Assembly (NCBI RefSeq): GCF_001619955.1
Contig: NZ_LQQO01000063.1
Coordinates: 1 to 64,000 of the forward strand
DNA: 64,000 nucleotides
From: Sphingomonas hankookensis
Lineage (GTDB): Bacteria > Pseudomonadota > Alphaproteobacteria > Sphingomonadales > Sphingomonadaceae
Direction of reading: 5' to 3'
The notes below the pieces were generated by a model. That model was not told the origin of the DNA, searched no databases, and worked only from the letters and a program-made list of their open reading frames with translations. Shown piece by piece: positions 8,957 to 16,560 of this stretch (position 1 is its first letter; each line of letters opens with the position of its first letter). A program made the position numbers and the translations under genes.

Positions 8957-9418
8957 TCAATTCTGCGCGCAATCTGCACAGGTTCCGCGCACTTCGATGA
9001 CCGGACGTACCGGCTTGAACCCGGCACCCGATGCGGCGGCGCGGACGGTCCCGGTGATCTTGTCGTCATCGATATGCGTCGTCTGTCCGCATTGGTCGCA
9101 GACCAGGAAGATGCAGTCGTGGACGCAGTCGGGATGGGTGTTCGCTAGATAGGCGTTGGCGCTTTCGACCCGGCGGGCAAGGTTGGCGTTCACGAACAGG
9201 TCGAGGATGCGGTAGACGCTGTTCGGCGCGACCCGGCGACCCTGCGCCTTCGACACCGCATCGGCGATGTCATAGGCCGAGGCGGGTTTGTCGAACGAGG
9301 CGAGCACATCGAAGATGCTGGCACGCATCGCCGTCCATTGTTCACCGGCGCGAATCAGCGCGGCTTCCGCCGCCTTGTTCCATGCGGTCCCGTGATGTTC
9401 GTGATGTTCGTGCGCCAT
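8957..9418 (-). CDS. zur: Fur-family regulator, Zur-like
   Basis: A 153-residue Fur-superfamily repressor. A winged helix (about 20-85, ASAYDIADAVSKAQGRRVAPNSVYRILDLF) is followed by a dimerisation and metal domain with the structural zinc pairs CDQCG and CADC and the histidines in HPDCVHDCIFLVC. The N-terminus is His-rich (HEHHEHH). The spacing and the short form fit Zur better than Fur. It lies 40 bases downstream of a MerC-domain gene on the same strand, so the two are probably one operon. The metal assignment is inferred. Confidence 0.85.
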   Translation of the reverse strand: MAHEHHEHHGTAWNKAAEAALIRAGEQWTAMRASIFDVLASFDKPASAYDIADAVSKAQGRRVAPNSVYRILDLFVNANLARRVESANAYLANTHPDCVHDCIFLVCDQCGQTTHIDDDKITGTVRAAASGAGFKPVRPVIEVRGTCADCAQN

Positions 9419-9458
9419 GCCAGCGAGATAAGCGTGCGCGGGGCCAGCGGCAAGCCGG

Positions 9459-9839
9459 TCAGCAACCCGCCCGGCGGTTGAGGTGATGGCCGAGCGCCAG
9501 CAGGCCGACACCGCTCAGCGTCGCCAACGCCTCCGGCACGCCATGCGGCAGGGTCAGCGCCATCGCCATGATCGCCAGCCCCGCCCCGCCGATCAACGTC
9601 GGCAGCTTGTGGCCGTGGCGCCAATAGCCCGCGCCCAGCGCGACAGTGCCGAGCAGCACGGCGAGCAACAGCCCGACTTCATGGATCGCGGGATGCAGCA
9701 AGGTGCCGCCGACCGAGGCGAGCAGCGCCATGACCGCGATGGTCGTGACGCAATGCACCGCGCACAGCCCGGACAACAGGATGCCGAACCGATCGAGTCG
9801 GCCTTCGTGCAACCAGGAGCGGGCGGCGGTGCTGCGCAT
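9459..9839 (-). CDS. MerC-domain membrane protein
   Basis: A 126-residue protein with four predicted helices. The first holds the CAVHC motif (LSGLCAVHCVTT) typical of MerC-family metal transporters, and the helices are linked by short His-containing loops (WRHGHKLPT, LGHHLNRR). MerC moves mercuric ion in mer operons, but chromosomal MerC-domain proteins beside zur may carry zinc or another metal (inference). The start at 9839 has a good AGG spacing; an in-frame ATG at 9887 would run through an AT-rich promoter-like stretch. Confidence 0.78.
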   Translation of the reverse strand: MRSTAARSWLHEGRLDRFGILLSGLCAVHCVTTIAVMALLASVGGTLLHPAIHEVGLLLAVLLGTVALGAGYWRHGHKLPTLIGGAGLAIMAMALTLPHGVPEALATLSGVGLLALGHHLNRRAGC

Positions 9840-9865
9840 CGCCACCCTATGCCCCGGATTGCGCG

Positions 9866-9877
9866 AAGTTACAACAT
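9866..9877 (-). promoter_or_regulatory. Possible Zur operator upstream of merC-zur
   Basis: On the minus strand ATGTTGTAACTT lies about 26 bases upstream of the MerC-domain start, in an AT-rich island. It resembles the ATGTTATAACAT-type palindrome bound by Zur in proteobacteria, with two departures. If real, Zur would repress its own operon. The match is short and imperfect. Confidence 0.3.
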
Positions 9878-9946
9878 ATCGTTTCATGGGACCGATAACG
9901 CGGTTCGGACGATCGGGTTCGATCGCCGGACGAAATCGCTGATATT

Positions 9947-10213
9947 TCAGCGTTTGCGCTTCACCATCAGGTCCGGCTTCGCAGGCGGCGTCCAGCCGGC
10001 CGGCGGCTCGACCCGCTGCCGGCTGGTGCCCAGCCCCATCGCGCCGGGCTGCTGCCGCGTCAGCCCGGCGGTGTCCGCCGCCTGCGCCGCATCCGGTTCG
10101 GCACCGCCGCGCAACAAGGTGATCCGGTCGCGCAGCCGCGACGCGGTTTCGAAGTCCATCGCCGCGGCGGCGGCTTCCATCTGCGCGCGCAGGGTTTCGA
10201 TCGTGTCGGTCAT
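9947..10213 (-). CDS. UvrB/UvrC motif-containing small protein
   Basis: An 88-residue protein with an N-terminal UVR motif (TIETLRAQMEAAAAAMDFETASRLRDRITLLR), the two-helix hairpin by which UvrB and UvrC contact each other. The rest is a Pro/Gly-rich tail ending in KRKR. Such stand-alone proteins are common in alphaproteobacteria. A role in repair is not established; in other bacteria UVR-motif proteins also serve protein-quality control and phosphorylation systems. It stands alone between merC and DUF2218. Confidence 0.78.
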   Translation of the reverse strand: MTDTIETLRAQMEAAAAAMDFETASRLRDRITLLRGGAEPDAAQAADTAGLTRQQPGAMGLGTSRQRVEPPAGWTPPAKPDLMVKRKR

Positions 10214-10244
10214 CCGGCATCAACGCACGACGCCGGTCGACGGA

Positions 10245-10562
10245 TCATTGCCAGTCGAACGCCAGCGGCGCTTCACGAAAGGCGAAGCGGTCGAGATGCC
10301 GGGCGACGGCCCCCTTCAACCCATCCAGCTGTTCGGCGGACGTCGCGTCGATCCGGACGTTCAGCGCGTCGGCCCGGGCATCGAACGTCACCAGCGCGTC
10401 ACCGGGATGGCTGGCGCCGCGCGCATCCTTCGGAAAGACGACGGTGCCATGATCGGCGTCGAACTCGACCGTCAGATTATGTTGCCAGTGCTTGCACAGC
10501 TGCTGGAGGTAGCGGCTGGCATGCGCGGTCGGCACCGCCGCCTGGGTCGTGCAATCATTCAT
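10245..10562 (-). CDS. DUF2218 domain-containing protein
   Basis: A 105-residue protein beginning TAHASRYLQQLCKHWQHN and continuing VEFDADHGTVVFP, the DUF2218 pattern. The domain also occurs fused to siderophore-interacting ferric reductases of the YqjH type. Its start overlaps the PadR stop as ATGA. In E. coli the metal-responsive PadR-family repressor YqjI controls yqjH, so this pair may be a minimal version tied to iron or nickel homeostasis (inference). Confidence 0.82.
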   Translation of the reverse strand: MNDCTTQAAVPTAHASRYLQQLCKHWQHNLTVEFDADHGTVVFPKDARGASHPGDALVTFDARADALNVRIDATSAEQLDGLKGAVARHLDRFAFREAPLAFDWQ

Positions 10563-11101
10563 AGACGTTCTACCTTCTGGGCCGCCTCGTCGAGGATCGC
10601 GGCGATGGCGTGGAGCGTGTCGGTGTCAACTTCCGGCCCGGCGAGGCGATGATGCAGCGCGGCGCGCAGATTGGCCCGGGCGCGGTGGATCGGCCCGGCG
10701 TCGGTCCGGGCGCGATGTTCGCCCAGCGCCGTCAGCCGCGCGAACAGGTCACCGACCTGCTCGGCATCCTGCGCCAGTTGCGTGGTGCCGGCCTCGGTCA
10801 CCGCGAACAGCTTGCGCGTACCCTCGCTCGCCTGTTCCTCGATCAGCCCCATGTCGGTCAGCAGCGTCAGCGTCGGATAGACGACACCGGGGCTGGGCGC
10901 ATAGGCACCGCCGGTACGCGCTTCGACCGCACGGATCAGGTCATAGCCGTGGCGCGGCGCCTCGGCGATCAGCGCCAGCAGCACCAGCTTCAGCTCGTCC
11001 CCGCCCAGCACCCGTCCGCGCGGTCCGCCGCCATGGCGACCGCCGCGACCGCCATGCCCCGGTCCGCCGGTCCATGACGCATATCCCATTCCAAATCGCA
11101 T
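10559..11101 (-). CDS. PadR-family transcriptional regulator with Gly/His-rich N-terminus
   Basis: A 180-residue PadR regulator. The winged helix is at about 30-110 (GDELKLVLLALIAEAPRHGYDLIRAVE, YAPSPGVVYPTLTLLTDMGLIEE), followed by a helical C-terminal dimerisation part. The N-terminus (GGPGHGGRGGRHGGGPRGR) could bind a metal, like the nickel-binding extension of YqjI. The start at 11101 has GGAG 7 bases upstream, while the ATG at 11107 is too close to it. Directly upstream is a perfect 10-base inverted repeat, likely its own operator. Confidence 0.87.
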   Translation of the reverse strand: MRFGMGYASWTGGPGHGGRGGRHGGGPRGRVLGGDELKLVLLALIAEAPRHGYDLIRAVEARTGGAYAPSPGVVYPTLTLLTDMGLIEEQASEGTRKLFAVTEAGTTQLAQDAEQVGDLFARLTALGEHRARTDAGPIHRARANLRAALHHRLAGPEVDTDTLHAIAAILDEAAQKVERL

Positions 11102-11112
11102 ATTCATTCTCC

Positions 11113-11139
11113 GATATATCTTGTCCTTTAAGATATATC
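11113..11139. promoter_or_regulatory. PadR operator: GATATATCTT inverted repeat
   Basis: GATATATCTT (11113-11122) and its exact complement AAGATATATC (11130-11139) are separated by 7 bases. The repeat lies 12 bases upstream of the PadR start and about 60 bases before the divergent rarA start. PadR and YqjI-type repressors bind similar ATATCT..AGATAT palindromes, so autoregulation is very likely. An effect on rarA is possible because the site lies between the two genes. Confidence 0.78.
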
Positions 11140-11197
11140 TCGAAATAGCTTTTGCAAGGGCGTTTCGCGTAACTTTCGCAACCCCTATATTCCGCTC

Positions 11198-12505
11198 ATG
11201 TCCGACCTGTTCGCCGACTTCGCTCCCCCTACGCCCCAGGCCCCGGTCGACGGACCGCTTGCCGACCGACTGCGCCCGACCACCCTGGCCGAAGTCGTCG
11301 GACAGGATCACCTGACCGGCCCCGAAGGCGCGATCGGGCGGATGGTCGCGGCGGGCAAATTGTCGTCGATGATCCTGTGGGGACCGCCCGGCACCGGCAA
11401 GACGACCATCGCCCGCCTGCTCGCCGACGCGGTCGGCCTGCGCTATGCCCAGATTTCCGCCGTCTTTTCCGGCGTCGCAGACCTGAAAAAGGTCTTCGCC
11501 GAAGCGCGCGAACATGGCCGGCTGGGCCGCAAGACACTGCTGTTCGTGGACGAAATCCACCGCTTCAACCGCGCGCAGCAGGACGGTTTCCTCCCCTATG
11601 TCGAGGACGGCACGGTCACGCTGGTCGGCGCCACGACCGAAAATCCGTCCTTCGAACTGAACGCGGCATTGCTCAGTCGGTCGCAGGTGCTGATCCTGCA
11701 CCGGTTGGGCGCCGATGCGCTGAACGAATTGCTGGCGCGCGGCGAGGCACTCGAAGGGCGCCCCCTCCCCCTCGACGACGCGGCCCGCGCGGCGCTGGTG
11801 GCGAGCGCCGATGGCGACGGGCGCTTCCTGCTCAACCAGGCGGAGACGCTGTTCTCGATCGAACTGCCCGAACCGCTCGATCCCGCCGGGCTGTCGGCGC
11901 TGCTGCAACGCCGCGTCGCGGTGTACGACAAGGACCGCGAGGGGCATTACAACCTGATCTCCGCGCTCCACAAATCGCTGCGCGGATCGGACCCTCAGGC
12001 GGCGCTCTATTACATGGCGCGGATGCTGACCGCGGGCGAGGAACCGCTCTACGTCCTGCGCCGGCTGACCCGCTTTGCCAGCGAAGACATTGGTCTCGCC
12101 GACCCGCAGGCGCTGGTGCAATGCCTCGCCGCCAAGGACGCGTACGAGTTTCTCGGCAGCCCCGAAGGCGAACTGGCGATCGTGCAGGCGTGCCTCTACC
12201 TCGCCACCGCGCCCAAATCGAACGCCGCGTACAAGGCGCAGAAGGCCGCGTTCAAATCGGCGCGCGAGACGGGATCGCTGATGCCGCCGCCCTCGATCCT
12301 GAACGCACCGACGCGGCTGATGAAGGATATCGGCTATGGCAAGGGCTATGCCTATGACCACGACCATCAGGACGGCTTTTCCGGTGCAAATTACTGGCCC
12401 GAGGAGATGACGCCGGCGCGCTTCTACGAACCGACCGGGCGCGGGTTCGAACAGCGGATCGCCGAGCGGATGGCATGGTGGGACGAACGGCGGCAGACGT
12501 CGTGA
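11198..12505 (+). CDS. rarA: Replication-associated recombination protein A (AAA+ ATPase)
   Basis: A 435-residue clamp-loader-like ATPase (RarA/MgsA/WRNIP1 family) that acts at stalled replication forks. The Walker A motif is GPPGTGKT at 62-69, Walker B is LLFVDEIHRFN and sensor 1 is GATTENPSFELN. The C-terminal tetramerisation domain includes YDKDREGHYNLISALHKSLRGSDPQAALYY. The length matches the family. The stop overlaps the GTG start of the following YjbR-type gene. Confidence 0.95.
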   Translation: MSDLFADFAPPTPQAPVDGPLADRLRPTTLAEVVGQDHLTGPEGAIGRMVAAGKLSSMILWGPPGTGKTTIARLLADAVGLRYAQISAVFSGVADLKKVFAEAREHGRLGRKTLLFVDEIHRFNRAQQDGFLPYVEDGTVTLVGATTENPSFELNAALLSRSQVLILHRLGADALNELLARGEALEGRPLPLDDAARAALVASADGDGRFLLNQAETLFSIELPEPLDPAGLSALLQRRVAVYDKDREGHYNLISALHKSLRGSDPQAALYYMARMLTAGEEPLYVLRRLTRFASEDIGLADPQALVQCLAAKDAYEFLGSPEGELAIVQACLYLATAPKSNAAYKAQKAAFKSARETGSLMPPPSILNAPTRLMKDIGYGKGYAYDHDHQDGFSGANYWPEEMTPARFYEPTGRGFEQRIAERMAWWDERRQTS

Positions 12506-12846
12506 AGGACTGGGCGGAGGTCGTCGCCGCCGGGCTGGCGCTGCCCGGCGTGGAACTGGGCACCAGCTATGGCCAGCCGGCGCTGCGCTTCCGGAACGGC
12601 ACGCTCGCCGGCACCACCGCGCCCGATCCGGGCAGTTTCGTGCTGCATGTCGCGCTGGCGGAAAAGGACGTGCTGCTCGATACCGATCCGGCGATCTTCT
12701 GGCAGACCGATCATTATCGCGACTGGCCGGCGATCCTCGTGCGTTACGGCACCGATGCGCGCGACCGTATCGCACTGCTGCTGGAACGGGCATGGTGGGA
12801 CCGGGCGACGCTGCGCCAGCGGCGCGACCGGGGCGAGCGACCCTGA
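12502..12846 (+). CDS. MmcQ/YjbR-family protein
   Basis: A 114-residue protein of the MmcQ/YjbR fold (VKDWAEVVAAGLALPGVELGTSYGQPALRFRNGTLAG, then VLHVALAEKDVLLDTDPAIFWQTDHYRDWPAILVR). Members are often called DNA-binding by structure, but the function is unproven. The GTG start at 12502 overlaps the rarA stop as GTGA, which suggests translational coupling. An ATG at 12475 would also be in frame. Confidence 0.85.
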   Translation: MKDWAEVVAAGLALPGVELGTSYGQPALRFRNGTLAGTTAPDPGSFVLHVALAEKDVLLDTDPAIFWQTDHYRDWPAILVRYGTDARDRIALLLERAWWDRATLRQRRDRGERP

Positions 12847-13709
12847 CGCGGCGCTTTACCTGGTTCGCCGCGATCGACTGGTCGGGACAGGCGGTCGCGC
12901 GCCCGGCGGGGCTGGCGGTGGCGGAGGTGGGCGACGGCGGCCCGGCGCTCGTCGCACGCGACGGAGGATGGTCGCGGGAAGGAATCCTCGACTGGCTGAC
13001 CATGCTCGCCGACACCCAAGCGGACATGCTGATCGGGCTGGACCTGTCGCCCGCCCTGCCCTTTGTCGATGCCGACAGCTATTTCCCCGGCTGGACGGAA
13101 TCGCCGACCGATGCACGCGCCTTGTGGGCGATGGTCGAGCGACGCGCGGCGGACGATCCGCATCTGGCGGCGACGTCGGCGGTCAACGATGCCGAGCTGT
13201 CGCGCCATTTCCGCCGCCATCGCGCCTGCGGCGACCTGTTCGGGCAGGGCCGCGGACGATTGCGGCTGTGCGAGGAACGGCAACGCGCCGCCGGCTTTTC
13301 GCCGACCAGCTGCTTCAACCTGGTCGGCGCGGCGCAGGTCGGCAAATCGAGCCTGACGGGCATGCGGGTGCTGCACCGATTGGACGGGCGGATACCGGTC
13401 TGGCCGTTCGATCCGGTGCCGGAGACCGGACCGGTCCTCGTCGAAATCTACACGACCATCGCCGCACGGGCCGCCGGGGTGCGTGCCGGGCGGAGCAAGC
13501 TGCGCGATGCGGAACAGCTGGATGCAGCGCTGGCGGTACTGGGCAGTCCGCCGCATGTACCCTCGCCACGCTATGACGATCATGCCACCGATGCGCTGCT
13601 CGGCGCCGCATGGCTGCGGGCGGTGGCGCACGATCCGGCGCTCTGGTCGCCACCGGCATTGTCGGCGCAGGTCGCGCGGACCGAAGGCTGGACCTTCGGT
13701 GTGGTTTGA
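12792..13709 (+). CDS. Predicted RNase H-fold protein (DUF429-like)
   Basis: Up to 305 residues. The recognisable part begins at FTWFAAIDWSGQAVARPAGLAVAEV, a first strand with a conserved acidic residue as in RNase H-like DUF429 proteins. A second acidic strand, LIGLDLSPALPFVD, and a late acidic segment, YDDHATDALLGAAWL, follow. The family function is unknown. The true start is unclear: the ATG at 12792 overlaps the upstream gene by 55 bases, and no ATG, GTG or TTG lies just before the conserved region. It is probably in one unit with rarA and the YjbR gene. Confidence 0.6.
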   Translation: MVGPGDAAPAARPGRATLTRRFTWFAAIDWSGQAVARPAGLAVAEVGDGGPALVARDGGWSREGILDWLTMLADTQADMLIGLDLSPALPFVDADSYFPGWTESPTDARALWAMVERRAADDPHLAATSAVNDAELSRHFRRHRACGDLFGQGRGRLRLCEERQRAAGFSPTSCFNLVGAAQVGKSSLTGMRVLHRLDGRIPVWPFDPVPETGPVLVEIYTTIAARAAGVRAGRSKLRDAEQLDAALAVLGSPPHVPSPRYDDHATDALLGAAWLRAVAHDPALWSPPALSAQVARTEGWTFGVV

Positions 13710-13751
13710 GATTGTGGTTCGACCCGCCGCTTGGTAGACGGCACGCGGCGT

Positions 13752-13825
13752 GCCCCGTTACGTTAATGGTAAACGGCTTCCTTTGTAACGAAGAGACGCG
13801 GGTTCGATTCCTGCACGGGGCACCA
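13752..13825 (+). tRNA. tRNA-Thr(UGU)
   Basis: A 74-nt tRNA with encoded CCA. The acceptor stem GCCCCGT pairs with ACGGGGC. The D stem is CGTT/AACG, the anticodon stem CTTC/GAAG with a C-C opposition at its loop end, the loop TTTGTAA (anticodon TGT, 13784-13786) and the T arm GCGGG-TTCGATT-CCTGC. The anticodon reads ACA/ACG threonine codons. C10 and the C31-C39 mismatch are unusual but the cloverleaf is otherwise complete. Confidence 0.85.
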
Positions 13826-13841
13826 GCCGCCGCTTCGCTGC

Positions 13842-14120
13842 CTAGTTCAGACTCGCGCGCAGCCTTCCCGCCACATCCTCCAGCGTGACGCCGGCCAGCT
13901 GGTCCTGTCCCTCGCCTGCGCGCAGGACGGTCGCGATGTTCAGCATGATCTGCGTCACATGGTCGATCGACTGCAGCCCGGTCAGGTGCCGGCGTAGCGT
14001 GGCTTCGTCGCTGCCCAGTTCGAACGCCAGCTCGCCGAGCAGGCGCGAGGCCCGCTCCAGCTCGCCGGCCAGCGCCTCGCCCAGCGCGGGCGAGGCCGGG
14101 GGAAAGGCGACCCCGCTCAT
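13842..14120 (-). CDS. Small protein coupled to the end of the che operon
   Basis: A 92-residue, mostly helical, acidic protein (ALGEALAGELERASRLLGELAFELGSDEATLRRHLTGLQSIDHVTQIMLNIATVLRAG). I recognise no named family. Its ATG overlaps the stop of the second cheB as ATGA, so it is the last member of the chemotaxis operon and likely made in step with that CheB. The helical pattern would suit a four-helix-bundle or adaptor protein (inference). Confidence 0.72.
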   Translation of the reverse strand: MSGVAFPPASPALGEALAGELERASRLLGELAFELGSDEATLRRHLTGLQSIDHVTQIMLNIATVLRAGEGQDQLAGVTLEDVAGRLRASLN

Positions 14121-15118
14121 TTCGAACACAGCTTCAGCACGCCGGCGGCCAGCCCATCGGCCGGAACCGGCTGGGTCACCATGCCTCGCGACAGGGTATG
14201 GCCGCCGCCGCTTTCCGCCGGGGCAAAGGCATAGCCGCCCGCGCCCAGCATCGCCTTCAGCCCGCCGCCGCCATCTTCGCTGCTGTCGAGGAACAGGACG
14301 CCGGCCGCGTTCGACCCGGCAGCCTTGGCGGCGGCGGCGAACAGCAGCGAGATCGACGGACGCTCGCCCGCCACCGGATCGCGCGCCAGCAGGCGCAGCT
14401 TGCCCGAGGGCCAGGCATCGACGACGAGGTGATGGTCGCCCTGCGGCGCGAAATAGATCGTGCCCTGTTCGATCGCCATGCCGTCCTGCGCGACCACGAC
14501 CTTGGGCGCGACCTGCGATCCGAGCTTCTCGACCATCCCCTCGACCAGCCCCGGCCCCAAATGCTGCACGACGATCGTCGGCGGGCAGTTGGGCGGGAAT
14601 TGCCCGAACAGGTTGAACAGCGACGCCGTGCTCGACGCATCGCCGCCCACCACCAGCAGGCGACCGTTCCAGTCGATCGGCCGCGCGGCCGATGCGACCT
14701 TGGGCACCTTGACCGGCGCGTTGCGCGCCGACTTGATGCGCTTGCCCAGCTTCGCGATGATCGCGTTCAGTTCGGCCGGCGCCGCGACGCGCGGCTTGGG
14801 CAGGCAGTCGATCGCGCCCAGGCGCAGCGCCTCGATCGTCTCGCCCGCGCCATCGGTGGTGCGGGTGGAGAACATGATGACCGGCATGGGCTTCGATTCC
14901 ATGATCTCGGCCAGATATTCGATGCCGCTCATCCCCGGCATTTCGACGTCGAGCGTCATCACGTGCGGCTTGAGCGACGCGACCATCGAGCGCGCCTCCT
15001 CGGCGCCATCGGCCAGTCCGACGACCTCCACGCCCGGAATCCGTTCGAGCGCCCCGGAAATGAGCGCGCGCATGGTCAGGGAGTCGTCGACGACAAGGAC
15101 CTTCGTGCTAGCAGCCAT
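14117..15118 (-). CDS. cheB2: CheB-like response regulator with altered methylesterase site
   Basis: 333 residues: a receiver domain (1-125, D11-D12, phospho-acceptor D57 in TLDVEMPGMSG, K108) joined to a CheB-type methylesterase fold (150-333). Against the other CheB in this operon, the nucleophile position in GASTGG is replaced: the segment here reads LLVVGGDASSTASL, placing D160 where serine should be. H186 (VVQHLGPG) and D282 (EDGG) are kept, but the TGMG loop has become LDSS. It probably no longer removes methyl groups and may be a regulatory or scaffold paralogue (inference). Confidence 0.85.
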   Translation of the reverse strand: MAASTKVLVVDDSLTMRALISGALERIPGVEVVGLADGAEEARSMVASLKPHVMTLDVEMPGMSGIEYLAEIMESKPMPVIMFSTRTTDGAGETIEALRLGAIDCLPKPRVAAPAELNAIIAKLGKRIKSARNAPVKVPKVASAARPIDWNGRLLVVGGDASSTASLFNLFGQFPPNCPPTIVVQHLGPGLVEGMVEKLGSQVAPKVVVAQDGMAIEQGTIYFAPQGDHHLVVDAWPSGKLRLLARDPVAGERPSISLLFAAAAKAAGSNAAGVLFLDSSEDGGGGLKAMLGAGGYAFAPAESGGGHTLSRGMVTQPVPADGLAAGVLKLCSK

Positions 15119-15151
15119 GATGTGATTGTCCCAAAAAGATTACGCGGTACG

Positions 15152-15589
15152 TCAGGCGGCTTCGGCGACCGGCTGGTCGACCAGTCGGTCGAGCGCCAGC
15201 ACCAGGATCATGCGATTGTCGATCGTCGCCAGCCCTTCGAGGAAGCGCGACGCTTCGGTATCGCCCATGTCGGGCACCGGCTGCATCGCATCGGGGTGGA
15301 TCGACACGATGTCGTTCACCGCATCGACGATGATGCCCTGCAGCTGTTCGCCGATCCGCACGACGATGATGACGTGGCGGGCCGACGGATCGGTCACGCC
15401 CCAGTTCAGCCGGTGGCGCAGGTCGAACACCGGCAGCACGACGCCGCGCAGGTTCACGACGCCGCGGACATAGGGCGGCACGTTGGGCAGCGGCGTGGCC
15501 GGCGACCATGCGCGGATCTCGCGGATCGCCATGATGTCGACGCCCAGGATCTGGTCGCCCAGCTGAAAGGTGATGAGTTGGCGGGACAT
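15152..15589 (-). CDS. cheW: Chemotaxis coupling protein CheW
   Basis: A 145-residue single CheW domain (QLITFQLGDQILGVDIMAIREIR, VPPYVRGVVNLRGVVLPVFDLRHRL, GIIVDAVNDIVSI). It links the CheA P5 domain to chemoreceptors at the membrane array. It sits between cheY and the second cheB in the leftward operon, with gaps of 27 and 33 bases. Confidence 0.95.
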   Translation of the reverse strand: MSRQLITFQLGDQILGVDIMAIREIRAWSPATPLPNVPPYVRGVVNLRGVVLPVFDLRHRLNWGVTDPSARHVIIVVRIGEQLQGIIVDAVNDIVSIHPDAMQPVPDMGDTEASRFLEGLATIDNRMILVLALDRLVDQPVAEAA

Positions 15590-15616
15590 GGGTGGTTCCT
15601 TGATCGCGCTATAGGG

Positions 15617-15979
15617 TCAGTGCATGACGCGCCGGATCGCGGCGGCCAGCTTTTCGGGGTGGAACGGCTTCACGATCCAACCGGTAGCACCGGCATCGCG
15701 CGCGCGCTGCTTCTTTTCGTCCGAACTCTCGGTCGTCAGCACCAGGATCGGCAGGCTGCGACGCCCCTGCCCGCGGACTTCGGCGATCAGGCCGAACCCG
15801 TCCATGCGCGGCATGTTGATGTCGGTAATCAGCAGGTCGGGCTGGAACCCGTCCAGCTTTTCCAGCGCATGGACGCCGTCCTCGGCCTCCACGACGCTGT
15901 ATCCCAGATCGGTCAGCGCGACCCGCAGCAACATCCGCATGCTGGGCGAATCGTCGACGGTCATGATCGTCTTGGCCAC
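15617..15979 (-). CDS. cheY: Chemotaxis response regulator CheY
   Basis: A 120-residue single receiver domain: D9-D10, phospho-acceptor D53 in LLITDINMPRMDG, T at LVLTTESS and K in GWIVKPFHPEKL. Phosphorylated by CheA, it acts on the flagellar switch or as a phosphate sink. The GTG start at 15979 is chosen because GGGAG lies 9 bases upstream and the protein then begins as typical CheY (MAKTIMTVDDSPSMR). An ATG at 16012 overlapping the cheD stop would add 11 residues. Confidence 0.93.
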   Translation of the reverse strand: MAKTIMTVDDSPSMRMLLRVALTDLGYSVVEAEDGVHALEKLDGFQPDLLITDINMPRMDGFGLIAEVRGQGRRSLPILVLTTESSDEKKQRARDAGATGWIVKPFHPEKLAAAIRRVMH

Positions 15980-16011
15980 GGTAAGAGGCTCCCTCGGTGC
16001 AAATTCGGTCA

Positions 16012-16560
16012 TCAGAAAAACTCCACGTCGCCGACGGCGGCGGGCGGCGGCGGGGATGCCCGCACGATAATGGGCGGGGCGGCGGAATCGACGACCGAGC
16101 GGCATCGTGCCAACCCGACCGCCGCCCGGAATTCGACCCGGCGCGCCTGCGTGCCGCCCACATCCTCACCCACCAGCGCGATGCGTTCGTCGCGCAGGAA
16201 GCTGCGGGCAAAGGCGATGTTGGCGCCGCCGATATCGCGAAAGCCGGCCCGCATCGTCGCTCCGCCAAAGATCCGCGCGCGCATCCGCGACCGCGCGGCG
16301 CCACGCGCCAGCATCGCGTTGATCAGGACTTCCATCGCATAGACGCCATAGCGCTGCATCGACGCTTCGTCGGACGCATTGCCCTCGGCCAGCAGGTAAT
16401 GGTTGATCCCGCCGATCTGCGCGATCGGATCGAAGAAACAGGCCGCGACGCAGCTGCCGAGGACGGTGGTCAGCACGACGTCGCGTTCGTCGCTGACCTT
16501 CGTCTCGCCCTGCGCGACGGTCACCCGGCGCAGCCCGTCGCGGGTCGCCAGCGCACTCAT
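16012..16560 (-). CDS. cheD: Chemoreceptor glutamine deamidase CheD
   Basis: A 182-residue CheD. The catalytic Cys37 is in LGSCVAACFFDP and His54 in GGINHYLLAEG, with the T31/T32 pair before. It deamidates receptor glutamines so that they can be methylated and, in some species, interacts with CheY or CheC. The start overlaps the cheB stop as ATGA. The C-terminal 25 residues are proline-rich and less conserved. Confidence 0.93.
   Translation of the reverse strand: MSALATRDGLRRVTVAQGETKVSDERDVVLTTVLGSCVAACFFDPIAQIGGINHYLLAEGNASDEASMQRYGVYAMEVLINAMLARGAARSRMRARIFGGATMRAGFRDIGGANIAFARSFLRDERIALVGEDVGGTQARRVEFRAAVGLARCRSVVDSAAPPIIVRASPPPPAAVGDVEFF

Noticed and set aside
10559..13027. A leftward open frame of 822 codons reaching over rarA and PadR
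   Set aside because: Only its last 180 codons are the real PadR protein. The rest runs antisense to rarA and YjbR and has arginine-rich, non-protein-like composition.
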